Origin: Ostrinia nubilalis
Lineage: Eukaryota; Arthropoda; Insecta; Lepidoptera; Crambidae
Direction: 5' to 3'
NCBI RefSeq assembly: GCF_963855985.1
Contig: NC_087093.1
Location: forward strand, 17,561,001 to 17,625,000
Length of the DNA: 64,000 nucleotides
The notes under the pieces were generated by a model, which was given only the letters and a program-made list of their open reading frames with translations, was not told the DNA's origin and searched no databases. This document shows positions 54,801-58,458 of this stretch, piece by piece; the first letter of the stretch is position 1, and every line of letters begins with the position of its first letter. The translations under genes and the position numbers were made by a program.

Positions 54801-57471
54801 ATACAAAAGGATTTTCCCGCTAATTCCTGTTCCCGTGGGAATTCCTAAGTAAACTATAACCTGCCCAGGTGTATGAAGAATAATTGTACCAAGTTTCGTT
54901 AAAATCCGTCGAGTAGTTTTTGTTTCTATAAGGAACATACAGACGGACAGACAGACAGACAAAAATTTTACTGATTGCATTTTTGGCATCAGTATCGATC
55001 ACTAATCACCCCCTGATAGTTATTTTGAAAATATATTTCATGTATAGAATTCTGTCCGTCTGTATGTTCCTTATAGAAACAAAAACTACTCGACGGATTT
55101 TAACGAAACATGGTACAATTATTATATATGAAAAATCTAAACGCTTAACGGAAGTTAGACGCTTGAAATTTGGCATGTAGGTACCTAAGTAAACTCAAAG
55201 CTTAGTTACAACAAGGAATTCCCGAAATTCCCACAGGTATTAGCGGGAAAATCCTTTTGTATGAAAAATCTAAACCGCTTAAGTAGACCTGAAGTGATGC
55301 AGTGACCGCGCGCTCTCCGCCCTCTATCTCGAAAACGGTTCACCGTATAAAAAAAGTTTTTAAACAAAATTTGTAGAGAATTTAGTATTCTACAATATTG
55401 ATAATAAATACAAATAGCAAAAAACCCTTAGGAAATGAGATATTTCTAAAAAAAGCGCAAAAAAACCGATTTTTGTGACCGTTGACCTTGAAATTTAATA
55501 GTTGCTTACACCCTACCATATGTAGGTTTTGAGACAACTTTTAGGGTGTCAATATACACGTATTTACAGACTTACAGCTGGGTATCTCGAATTCCGAGGT
55601 GAACTTACTATAATGACTGGACTAAATGGGTCACACTCAGGTCTGATGATTATAAAGTAAGAAATTGAAGAGCCTCTACTTTAAATCAATGATCTTTACA
55701 AGATGCTGATCGCTGTCCTAGACGATTTTCTCTGTCACTTCAATTTAGCATTTCAAGAAAATTGGAAAAAATTAAAGTGTCGTTATCCTATTTGATGGGT
55801 TGGGTTTTTATGGCGGTCAAGCTGTAGATCCTGGCTACACAGGAGTTGCAGCGGTGGGAACGAGAGGTGGGAATAGTCCCGTATCCTATTTGATAGCTAC
55901 CTTCCTGGTGCCGTGGGAGACGATGACGGTGAGCTCGTCGGTGTCGCAGATGGGGTAGGGCTGGCCGTTGCGCTGGAAGCACAGCACCGTCAGGCACATG
56001 GTCTCGCCCACCACGTGCGGGTCCTGCCAGCCCCACTCCACCTGAAGGGGACCAATGCTGACTTTACCTACACGTCTATAACTACAGGGCTAAACCGAAA
56101 CGCTGTTTACGTAGTTTCGGGTCTATCTGTTGTTACTGTCGCTCATGCTGGCATTTCACTTTGCGTGAGAGGGATGGCAACATTCGAACTTCTGATAACG
56201 TTTTTCGGAGTAAGACTCCGCTAGCCAACAAGTTCATAAGGTTATTGTCGTTAACTGCCTGTGTGCACGTAAAATGATGTCAATGTTATACCAGCACTGT
56301 ACCTCTCTCTCTAACACACAGCATGAAGTGTGATTTTAGAAAAATAGGCCGGAAGAGTCAAACTTTTGAGGTTTTGAATTTAGATCGACTCCATCTATCA
56401 TCTAGAGGAGCAACATCGAAATCAAAGAAGAATCACCGAGTATTTTACAAATAACGATATCGTTTTAGTTCTATACCAAGACAACGGGTTTTCGAGAGAG
56501 CTTTTCTTCCACAAATCCCCATCCAGACTATGAACAGAATGTGAAAAAAAGTTCACAATGGGGTGAGTCAATGGGAATGTAAGATTTTAATTCCGTTGTG
56601 CGTTCCATTTCAATTAAAATAGTAACACACGGGTCTTAACGCGACGTGCGCGACGCGCCAGTCTGCTTGTGATCACGGCTGCAGCATCGCAGCCGAAACG
56701 TCAAGCCGTGAGTACATAATGTAACTCATTAATAAACGTCGTGTTAAGACACGTGTCTTACTACACTGGTCATCACAAAAATCGACCCACCTGCGTTTTA
56801 CAGGAAAACTGGTTTCTACTGACACAATCACGGTGCCCCAACAATATTGGTGTTATTTGAAAGCCCAATAAATATCATTAAAGAAAAACACATTTAATTT
56901 CCTAATAAACGATTTTAACATCTCTCTTTGGGACCTCACTTTGGGCTCACCTCTGGGATCAATTAGACCAATTTTTATGGTTATAAAACCAACTAATGAT
57001 CTCACGTGTCCTCTTTAACAGATGGATAGCGATTAATCCCAACTTAACAGTTTTATAGTCATAAAAGTTGGCTCAAGCGTACCTATTTTTTGAAGAAGTG
57101 ACTCTGGATTCTTCTACAGACAGATTTTTGGGGTAAAAACCTTTCCTTTAATGAAATGAAGTTTAGAACTAGGCTTTTAAATGGTAATATAGTATAGTAA
57201 TATTGGTGGGAAGTGGGGATGCATACGTTTGAAAGTGTTTGTCGCGGGTGGGTCGATTTTTATGATGACCAGTGTATTTTAATCAATGGGAATGACTGGA
57301 GTAGCCCAAGACAAATGTATGAAGTCCTTACCCTGCAGCTGGGCGGGTGCAGGTACTTGCCGGTGACGTACTGCAGGAGCGAGTGCTTGGCCTCGGGCGC
57401 CAGCGACGGCTGCGTCATGGCCGCCAGCGTCACCAGCCCGCACACTGACACCGACACCACCAGCATCCCGC
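22357..57471 (-). CDS. AREL1: AREL1-like HECT-type E3 ubiquitin ligase gene (15 exons, overview)
   Basis: Family knowledge: AREL1 is an E3 ligase that takes ubiquitin from an E2 onto a HECT cysteine, passes it to substrates and antagonises apoptosis. It carries a filamin-type Ig repeat before the HECT domain. Seen here: 15 exons with AG/GT borders and fully compatible phases, about 763 codons from ATG 57466 (human protein about 823 residues). Order: hydrophobic N-terminus; motifs [63 protein letters not shown]; then HECT motifs [75 protein letters not shown], the catalytic [11 protein letters not shown], and the C-terminus EGGEGFGMI. Exons are very GC-rich while introns are AT-rich and full of transposons. 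Five exon ends are expanded into donor-containing arrays and four more exons have partial extra copies. A further 5' exon may lie above 57471. Identification is by remembered family motifs, not a search. Confidence 0.93.
22499..22706 (+). mobile_element. Short lepidopteran retroposon fragment, second copy
   Basis: ctagctgaccctgcgaacttt...ctaaatcggttcagccgttcttgag...tatatataggta, like 12789-12976. Confidence 0.5.
22768..22870. mobile_element. Short TA-flanked MITE
   Basis: GGCCTAAGATGCGCGCCG ends, 103 bp, TA on both sides; upstream of the AREL1 terminal exon, in its last intron. Confidence 0.8.
22985..23045 (+). mobile_element. SINE 3' fragment
   Basis: aaagtcgtgggtgccattcc ... ttaggcagttcgattttttcaagtcg matches the SINE tail at 10041-10135. 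Confidence 0.6.
23806..24281 (+). mobile_element. Gypsy-like LTR retrotransposon remnant
   Basis: 247-bp 5' LTR (23806-24052, TGTGGCGAC...CCCACA), primer site ttggtgaccccgacgtg, about 200 bp of leader, then only the last 26 bp of the 3' LTR (24256-24281). Target duplication TATT (23802-23805, 24282-24285). All coding sequence is gone; the small Pro/His/Ser-rich frame in the leader is not a gene. Confidence 0.82.
24375..24771 (+). repeat. 198-bp tandem duplication
   Basis: Two copies read as identical, starting atatctttcgatgactgcg at 24375 and 24573. Confidence 0.92.
25177..25691. mobile_element. hAT-like MITE (CAGGCCTGTTC family), opposite orientation
   Basis: ACAGAATAATAATAAG ... GAACAGGCCTG with target duplication GGTATACC (25169-25176, 25692-25699). 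It ends 92 bp past the exon 14 donor. Confidence 0.9.
25783..25902 (-). CDS. AREL1: AREL1 exon 14 (HECT catalytic cysteine)
   Basis: 40 codons in phase 0 between acceptor ggccag and donor gtaaca. It holds [20 protein letters not shown]; the Cys of AHTCFNQL is the thioester-forming HECT residue and is intact. The exon edge is single-copy. Confidence 0.95.
25979..26256. mobile_element. PIF-like MITE
   Basis: AGGCCTATTC ends, TTA duplication; internal cctaagcggtattcgcta and cccacagcggcagcgaa each occur twice. A fragment of the ATGAGGGCTATCG family abuts it at 26260-26311. Confidence 0.8.
26545..28661 (-). repeat. 82/63-bp exon-edge minisatellite C (26 donors)
   Basis: The unit is 63 exon nt (exactly 21 codons, ending PPGGFQ) plus 19 intron nt starting gtgcgtgcc. 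Donor positions run 28599 to 26587: 23 steps of 82 bp and two of 63 bp (1886 + 126 = 2012). All three minus frames are open across it because neither the exon nor the intron piece has a stop, giving apparent proteins of 766-823 residues. The far end carries a second piece of the exon (gagcgtgctcgcctggttctg), so the founding duplication was longer than one unit. Confidence 0.96.
28599..28819 (-). CDS. AREL1: AREL1 exon 13 (HECT; first copy of the 82-bp array)
   Basis: 221 nt (2 nt plus 73 codons) between acceptor ttgcag and the first donor gtgcgt. It contains [28 protein letters not shown] and [17 protein letters not shown], all HECT C-lobe motifs. The donor at 28599 gives phase 0, as exon 14 needs. 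The donor at 28536, 63 bp on, would add 21 codons in frame. Confidence 0.93.
28895..29135. repeat. Degenerate cgtcacgtagcgtc repeat in an AREL1 intron
   Basis: About 240 bp made of variants of a roughly 10-20 bp motif (tcacgtagcgtcgtatcgcg), including an inverted pair tggcatataacgtcatcttg / cgttatatgccacgtcg. It lies between arrays C and D. Confidence 0.75.
29165..30094 (-). repeat. 64-bp exon-edge minisatellite D (14 donors)
   Basis: Units of about 50 exon nt plus 14 intron nt. Donor positions run 30045 to 29213 in exact 64-bp steps (13 intervals), plus a truncated copy at 29165-29200. Plus-strand open frames of up to 363 codons crossing this array are artefacts of the repeat. Confidence 0.95.
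30045..30171 (-). CDS. AREL1: AREL1 exon 12 (HECT; first copy of the 64-bp array)
   Basis: 127 nt (42 codons plus 1 nt) between acceptor aacag and donor gtgagt, containing [16 protein letters not shown] and [11 protein letters not shown] (family: KIFYLNLLAQYRLASQ, GLNELVPENLL). Confidence 0.93.
30293..30622. mobile_element. PIF/Harbinger-like MITE (GGCCTCAGCCTCG family)
   Basis: GGCCTCAGCCTCGAA ends and TAA duplication (30290-30292, 30623-30625). GC-rich arms. Confidence 0.88.
30836..30868 (+). repeat. (TTTA)n microsatellite
   Basis: Seven to eight TTTA units. Confidence 0.9.
31301..32790 (-). repeat. 103-bp exon-edge minisatellite E (14 donors)
   Basis: Donor-equivalent positions run from 32712 to 31373 in exact 103-bp steps (13 intervals), with a truncated copy at 31301-31365 and an outlying partial copy at 31097-31165. 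Each unit carries tgTGACGTCAcg in its intronic part. Four units have cgtacgtt in place of cgtatgtt, in a mosaic order. Confidence 0.95.
32712..32885 (-). CDS. AREL1: AREL1 exon 11 (HECT; first copy of the 103-bp array)
   Basis: 58 codons in phase 0 between acceptor tttcag and donor gtgagg, starting [18 protein letters not shown] (family: YFETDDPEFYKSKVCFIL). The 3' 69 nt or so plus about 34 nt of intron form the unit of the adjoining 103-bp array. Confidence 0.94.
32930..33220 (+). mobile_element. RTE 3'-end fragments in an AREL1 intron
   Basis: ggtggaccgatgacctcataaaggtagcaagaaggcgctggc and gggggaggcctatgttcagcagtggac...gatgat tails; a second tail occurs at 33335-33385. Confidence 0.65.
33252..33291 (-). 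pseudogene. Extra copy of AREL1 exon 10 end plus donor
   Basis: About 30 exon nt (encoding IIGLRVHYR) plus the donor and intron start (gtgagtact) recur 370 bp downstream of the true donor. A foldback MITE (33407-33610) and RTE-tail fragments separate the copies. Confidence 0.8.
33407..33610. mobile_element. Foldback MITE, TAAAGCCTGG family
   Basis: Almost perfect hairpin: cggtctgtgagcacgtag ... ctacgtgctcacagacc around a gcgggcgcccgt centre. It sits 20 bp downstream of the exon 10 donor. Confidence 0.85.
33630..33773 (-). CDS. AREL1: AREL1 exon 10 (HECT N-lobe)
   Basis: 48 codons in phase 0 between acceptor ttgcag and donor gtgagt, containing [20 protein letters not shown] and [16 protein letters not shown]. 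Its last ~30 nt plus donor recur at 33252-33291. Confidence 0.94.
33835..34072 (+). mobile_element. LINE/retroposon fragment with (CTGT)n
   Basis: A tetranucleotide (CTGT) run at about 33849-33888, then ccgattttgatgaaatttggcat ... gcgaagccgcgggcggaaagctag, a common lepidopteran 3' tail. A related tail is at 57790-57962. Confidence 0.55.
34244..34401. mobile_element. PIF-like MITE (GGCCCAGAACA family)
   Basis: GGCCCAGAACAC ends, TAA duplication; body shared with 49407-49604 (cgtcatgtgtggtctctcaa). Confidence 0.82.
34435..34988. mobile_element. Foldback element
   Basis: Arms of roughly 200 bp (aactccaggga...tttttttctctt; catcgatgat) pair across about 34,630-34,800. Family unknown. Confidence 0.75.
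35150..35295 (-). CDS. AREL1: AREL1 exon 9 (start of HECT domain)
   Basis: 146 nt (2 nt plus 48 codons) between acceptor gcttag and donor gtaaca. It contains [19 protein letters not shown] and [14 protein letters not shown], the N-lobe start of the HECT domain. The intron between this exon and exon 8 holds the BEL/Pao retrotransposon. No edge duplication was seen. Confidence 0.94.
35368..35622 (+). repeat. 5' LTR of the BEL/Pao element
   Basis: 255 bp, TGTACGAGC...CCCCACA, read as identical to the 3' LTR, which points to a recent insertion. Confidence 0.93.
35782..36300 (+). repeat. 41-45 bp tandem repeats in the retrotransposon leader
   Basis: About 13 copies of a unit starting aggaggcttgta and containing cagcatcagcatcaaagtac, between the 5' LTR and Gag. 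Some units have an extra aggag. Open frames across it are a by-product of the repeat. Confidence 0.9.
36417..37500 (+). CDS. BEL/Pao Gag, C-terminally truncated
   Basis: ATG at 36417. The N-terminal half is helical; the second half has the DUF1759-type pattern ([50 protein letters not shown]). About 360 codons are Gag; the frame then crosses a deletion junction at about 37466-37500 and runs 20-odd unrelated codons to a stop at 37566-37568. No zinc knuckle or protease remains. Confidence 0.85.
37501..41665 (+). CDS. BEL/Pao Pol remnant (RNase H, integrase) continuous with envelope-like region
   Basis: Long frame, 1 nt out of register with Gag, lacking its natural start. In order: RNase H with acidic residues in [26 protein letters not shown] and NAADCATRG; integrase zinc finger (H-x4-H, CVTC) and DDE core ([21 protein letters not shown]); a DUF5641-like C-terminal segment; then, from about 39690, a hydrophobic segment, a Cys-containing ectodomain with a furin-like RQKR site at about 40048 followed by a Gly-rich stretch, and a C-terminal transmembrane segment at about 41320-41385 with a basic tail. 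The last part resembles insect errantivirus/baculovirus F-type fusion proteins in layout. The reverse transcriptase is missing, so the copy is defective. Confidence 0.88.
41894..42148 (+). repeat. 3' LTR of the BEL/Pao element
   Basis: 255 bp, same sequence as the 5' LTR, preceded by a purine tract. Confidence 0.93.
42149..43151. other. Unassigned AREL1 intron sequence
   Basis: Contains aaataaataaataaa near 42230 with a LINE-like stretch after it, and a short RTE-like cagctggacaaaggcctag near 42747. No exon seen. Confidence 0.5.
43160..43490. mobile_element. hAT-like MITE with nested PIF-like MITE
   Basis: CAGGGGTGGCCAAC ends and perfect 8-bp duplication CAATAGAG (43152-43159, 43491-43498). 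It ends 34 bp past the exon 8 end. Confidence 0.9.
43318..43457. mobile_element. PIF/Harbinger-like MITE (GGCGGTTATCACAC family), short form
   Basis: 140-bp deletion form of 16443-17100, TAA duplication (43315-43317, 43458-43460), nested in the hAT-like element 43160-43490. Confidence 0.9.
43524..43701 (-). CDS. AREL1: AREL1 exon 8
   Basis: 178 nt (59 codons plus 1 nt) between acceptor ttgcag and donor gtaacg. It contains [20 protein letters not shown] and [20 protein letters not shown] (family: FFQRELRQVHMKRPHSKVTL; ESSLKATRNFSISDWSKNFE). This is the exon whose acceptor end, not donor end, is duplicated, at 43757-43859. Confidence 0.93.
43757..43920 (-). pseudogene. Extra copy of AREL1 exon 8 acceptor and 5' half
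   Basis: Acceptor ttgcag (about 43858-43864) and about 100 nt of the exon 5' half recur upstream of exon 8 in transcription order, spaced about 157 bp. It breaks off within REQL and runs into gaggctggaggccagc, which also begins a third truncated copy near 43902. Splicing to this acceptor would give a broken exon. Confidence 0.85.
43939..44153. mobile_element. Foldback MITE, TAAAGCCTGG family
   Basis: About 215-bp hairpin with arms of about 95 bp (gtccaatgaccccaagctac / gtagcttggggtcattggac). It abuts the duplicated exon 8 fragment. Confidence 0.88.
44594..45416. mobile_element. hAT-like element with nested PIF-like MITE
   Basis: CAGGGTTCGAAA ends with repeated gataattatc motifs inside. Flanks atttaaat / atttaaaa match at 7 of 8. 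It splits the duplicated flank of exon 7. Confidence 0.8.
44834..45262. mobile_element. PIF/Harbinger-like MITE (GGCCTCAGCCTCG family), second copy
   Basis: Same ends, TAA duplication (44831-44833, 45263-45265). Nested in 44594-45416. Confidence 0.88.
45463..45540 (-). pseudogene. Extra partial copy of AREL1 exon 7 end plus donor
   Basis: The last 78 nt of exon 7 plus the donor and intron start recur exactly 169 bp downstream. The flanking repeat cataatccat...atttaaa shows a tandem duplication. The second unit's flank is split by the hAT-like element at 44594-45416. Confidence 0.85.
45632..45796 (-). CDS. AREL1: AREL1 exon 7
   Basis: 55 codons in phase 0 between acceptor ttacag and donor gtcggt. 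It contains [21 protein letters not shown] and GGEDTFK (family: VDDGIQPPVEL, KERNILAATF, GGSETFQ). One partial copy of its 3' end plus donor follows at 45463-45540. Confidence 0.92.
45829..46176. mobile_element. MITE (ATGAGGGCTATCG family) with nested PIF-like MITE
   Basis: TA-flanked copy of the 10187-10400 family, interrupted by 45847-45977. It starts 33 bp upstream of the exon 7 acceptor side. Confidence 0.88.
45847..45977. mobile_element. PIF-like foldback MITE
   Basis: 131-bp near-perfect hairpin, AGGTTCGGCCAAACC ends, TTA duplication (45844-45846, 45978-45980). Confidence 0.88.
46374..46975. mobile_element. hAT-like MITE (CAGGCCTGTTC family), with insertion
   Basis: Same body as 53226-53731. 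About 46588-46735 carries extra sequence (tactctttattgtacacc...) not in the other copies, a nested fragment. No clear target duplication. Confidence 0.8.
46979..47451. mobile_element. TA-flanked MITE beside exon 6
   Basis: CAGTCGCGGAATGAAAAGG ends, flanked by TA (46977-46978, 47452-47453). Only 12 bp separate it from the exon 6 end, so the donor's downstream context is transposon. Confidence 0.85.
47464..47657 (-). CDS. AREL1: AREL1 exon 6
   Basis: 194 nt (2 nt plus 64 codons) between acceptor ttccag and donor gtaaga. It contains [20 protein letters not shown] and FRLCPSTK, matching YCYVSPKQFSVKEFYLKIIP and FRVCPGTK of AREL1. A TA-flanked MITE begins 12 bp past the donor. Confidence 0.92.
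47990..48310. repeat. Two short tandem duplications in an AREL1 intron
   Basis: accagcgacctat...cagaatatgtgcagaaattaatg repeats at about 48044 and 48096; a unit of about 85 bp with gagagyacacagyctgaagtcctgg repeats at about 48177 and 48257. Confidence 0.75.
48575..49310 (-). repeat. 120-bp exon-edge minisatellite K (6 donors)
   Basis: Donor-equivalent positions are 49188, 49068, 48948, 48828, 48708 and 48588. The unit is 106 exon nt plus 14 intron nt. Because 120 is a multiple of 3 and the intron piece has no stop in frame, read-through gives an in-frame 40-residue repeat, and every donor preserves the downstream frame. The five added copies share cacagcgcc where the true exon has catagcgcc, so they derive from one ancestor. 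Confidence 0.95.
49188..49386 (-). CDS. AREL1: AREL1 exon 5 (filamin-like; first copy of the 120-bp array)
   Basis: 199 nt from acceptor tttcag to donor gtactg: 66 codons plus 1 nt. It contains [20 protein letters not shown] and GQFHCIVLT. Its last 106 nt plus 14 nt of intron form the unit of a 120-bp array. A PIF-like MITE ends about 20 bp upstream of the acceptor. Confidence 0.9.
49407..49604. mobile_element. PIF-like MITE (GGCCCAGAACA family), beside exon 5 acceptor
   Basis: GGCCCAGAACAGACGG ends, TTA duplication (49404-49406, 49605-49607). Confidence 0.82.
49907..50312. mobile_element. Lepidopteran repeat with accgacttcaaaaa ends
   Basis: caaccgacttcaaaaaagg at the left and tttgaagtcggttttatttt at the right; ccccaagggtggaaaattgg occurs twice inside. 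Class not assigned. Confidence 0.65.
50378..52370 (-). repeat. 125-bp exon-edge minisatellite L (16 donors)
   Basis: The 3' end of AREL1 exon 4 with its donor gtgagtactg is repeated head to tail. Equivalent donor positions run from 52262 to 50387 in exact 125-bp steps (15 intervals). Each unit carries the palindrome TGACGTCA immediately before the donor. Units 1, 8 and 14 counted from the low end have ctcgcgg where the others have ccagcgg, so segments were copied as blocks. No acceptor is included. Confidence 0.95.
52262..52449 (-). CDS. AREL1: AREL1 exon 4 (filamin-like; first copy of the 125-bp array)
   Basis: 188 nt between acceptor tgcag and donor gtgagt, with 2 leading nt plus 62 codons. 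It holds [19 protein letters not shown], matching the LQIVPRDEYDNPT filamin strand of AREL1. The donor-proximal part is the template of a 125-bp tandem array running downstream to 50387. Using any donor other than this one would shift the frame unless the step is a multiple of three units. Confidence 0.9.
52907..52968 (-). pseudogene. Extra partial copy of AREL1 exon 3 end plus donor
   Basis: The 3' 62 nt of exon 3, with the donor gtcagt, recur about 890 bp into the downstream intron. Surrounding intron sequence is also duplicated (accagagatagatcagcaac; gttccgaaact about 155 bp apart), so this is a local segmental duplication later split by the MITE at 53033-53760. It lacks an acceptor and cannot be a complete exon. 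Confidence 0.8.
53033..53760. mobile_element. Foldback MITE, TAAAGCCTGG family, split by a hAT-like insertion
   Basis: Left part 53033-53225 and right end 53732-53760. The interruption is the 53226-53731 element with its 8-bp duplication gattctac. Confidence 0.9.
53226..53731. mobile_element. hAT-like MITE (CAGGCCTGTTC family)
   Basis: Ends CAGGCCTG and ...TTATTATTCTGT; target duplication GATTCTAC (53218-53225, 53732-53739). Related copies are at 25177-25691 and about 46374-46975. Confidence 0.9.
53799..53907 (-). CDS. AREL1: AREL1 exon 3 (start of filamin-like region)
   Basis: 109 nt between acceptor cgcag and donor gtcagt, containing [16 protein letters not shown] (family: AFTVRKAGRYEITVKLGG). 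It ends with one base of a Gly codon completed by the next exon. A partial second copy of its 3' end and donor lies downstream at 52907-52968, separated by a foldback MITE with a hAT-like insertion. Confidence 0.9.
54297..55627. mobile_element. Large foldback element
   Basis: Ends TTAGTCCAGTCATT / AATGACTGGACTAA; arms of about 600 bp (ctcggaattcgagatacccag; gagatagagggcggagagcg) around a centre near 55,005. About 1.33 kb; no coding capacity seen. Confidence 0.82.
55901..56041 (-). CDS. AREL1: AREL1 exon 2
   Basis: 47 codons in phase 0 between acceptor ttcag and donor gtagct. It contains [13 protein letters not shown] and FQRNGQPYP, matching the WDWKDPYEVGHSM and FYKNGQPFP region of AREL1. 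No duplicated copy of this exon edge was found. Confidence 0.9.
56042..57331. other. AREL1 intron 1 sequence
   Basis: No exon seen. A possible small inverted-end element at 56632-56762 (gtcttaacgcgacg / cgtcgtgttaagac). The rest is unremarkable. Confidence 0.5.
57332..57471 (-). CDS. AREL1: AREL1 exon 1 seen (N-terminal hydrophobic segment)
   Basis: The acceptor cgcag ends at 57472 and the donor gtaagg begins at 57331. The reading frame runs from ATG at 57466 with a hydrophobic stretch ([16 protein letters not shown]), then [16 protein letters not shown], which aligns with the N-terminal membrane segment and YVRGNYLDPRSCK region of vertebrate AREL1. The first five bases before ATG would be completed by an upstream exon if one exists, so the true start could be this Met or a few residues upstream. 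Exon ends in phase 0. Confidence 0.85.
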
Positions 57472-57518
57472 CTGCGACAAGCGCCACTGATACATCCTTA
57501 CATCTAAATATACATAAC

Positions 57519-57779
57519 TCAAAGGTGACTTCTTCTTCTTTTCGTGTCGACAACAAACCTACACAGTGTCAGCCCAAAACTCCGAGTGGCGTTGTCAGTA
57601 GCACTCATCAAATCCTCCTGAGTGCAGTTGCTTGGGCACTCAGGGCATGACATCAGGTGCTTCACCGACTGGGGAACAAAACCGCACCTGCACTCCATGT
57701 TTAAGCCATCCAAGAATCCCCACCTGACCAGATTGTCCTTACTACGGCCAACCTGCGTCCGAAGTCTATTTAATGGTGA
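57519..57779 (-). mobile_element. Non-LTR retrotransposon C-terminal fragment
   Basis: The frame contains LNRLRTQVGR, WGFLDG, the CxC...C/H-type motif MECRCGFVPQSVKHLMSCPE and CTQEDL, a C-terminal tail common in lepidopteran reverse transcriptases. It lies just upstream of AREL1 exon 1. Confidence 0.65.
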
Positions 57780-57784
57780 CTGAC

Positions 57785-57962
57785 TGACTGACATAGTGAT
57801 CTATCAACGCACAGCCCAAACCACTGGACGGATCGGGCTGAAATTTGGCATGCAGGTAGATGTTATGACGTAGGCATCTGCTAAGAAAGGATTTTACGAA
57901 ACTCCATCCCTAAGGGGGTAAAACGGGATCCACGCGTACGAAGTCGCGGGCGGCCGCTAGTT
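57785..57962 (+). mobile_element. LINE/retroposon fragment
   Basis: gactgactgac then gatcgggctgaaatttggcatgcaggtag ... gcgggcggccgctagtt, similar in plan to 33835-34072. Confidence 0.5.
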
Positions 57963-58184
57963 CATGTATAAGAGGGACAAAGGATGATGGGCATATTGGG
58001 CGTTAAACCAACAGAAACAAAAAGTATACTAAATTAAAGCTTAATACTAGTACTTCATTTTATAGTATGACAACGATCCTGAAATACGCGGGGATACGGA
58101 GATAGAGGTCGTTGAATATGCAAAGTTTCCATAGTATTTCACATCACATTAGGGTAATAAAAATAGTATTAGGTCAAAAAAAAA

Positions 58185-58334
58185 GGGGGGAATGGGATTT
58201 AAAAGGTTGGCAGCGCACTTGTGACTTCACTGATGTTGCGGGTGTACATGGGCGACGGCAATTGCTTACCATCAGGTGATCCGTCTGCTCGTTTGCCTCC
58301 TATCACATAAAAAAAAAAAAAAAAAAAAAAAAAA
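58185..58334 (+). mobile_element. LINE 3' end with poly(A)
   Basis: gacggcaattgcttaccatcaggtgatccgtctgctcgtttgcctcc followed by about 25 A. The cttaccatcaggtgag core also occurs near 11073-11090. Confidence 0.6.
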
Positions 58335-58458
58335 TTAGATTGCCTTTATCGATCATATTGAGAGTATTGTATCATATCTTACTATCGATTCTATCGATTT
58401 AGTAAATATGTATACCGAATAAATCATAATCGATTATTCGATTGCAATAATCGATTAT

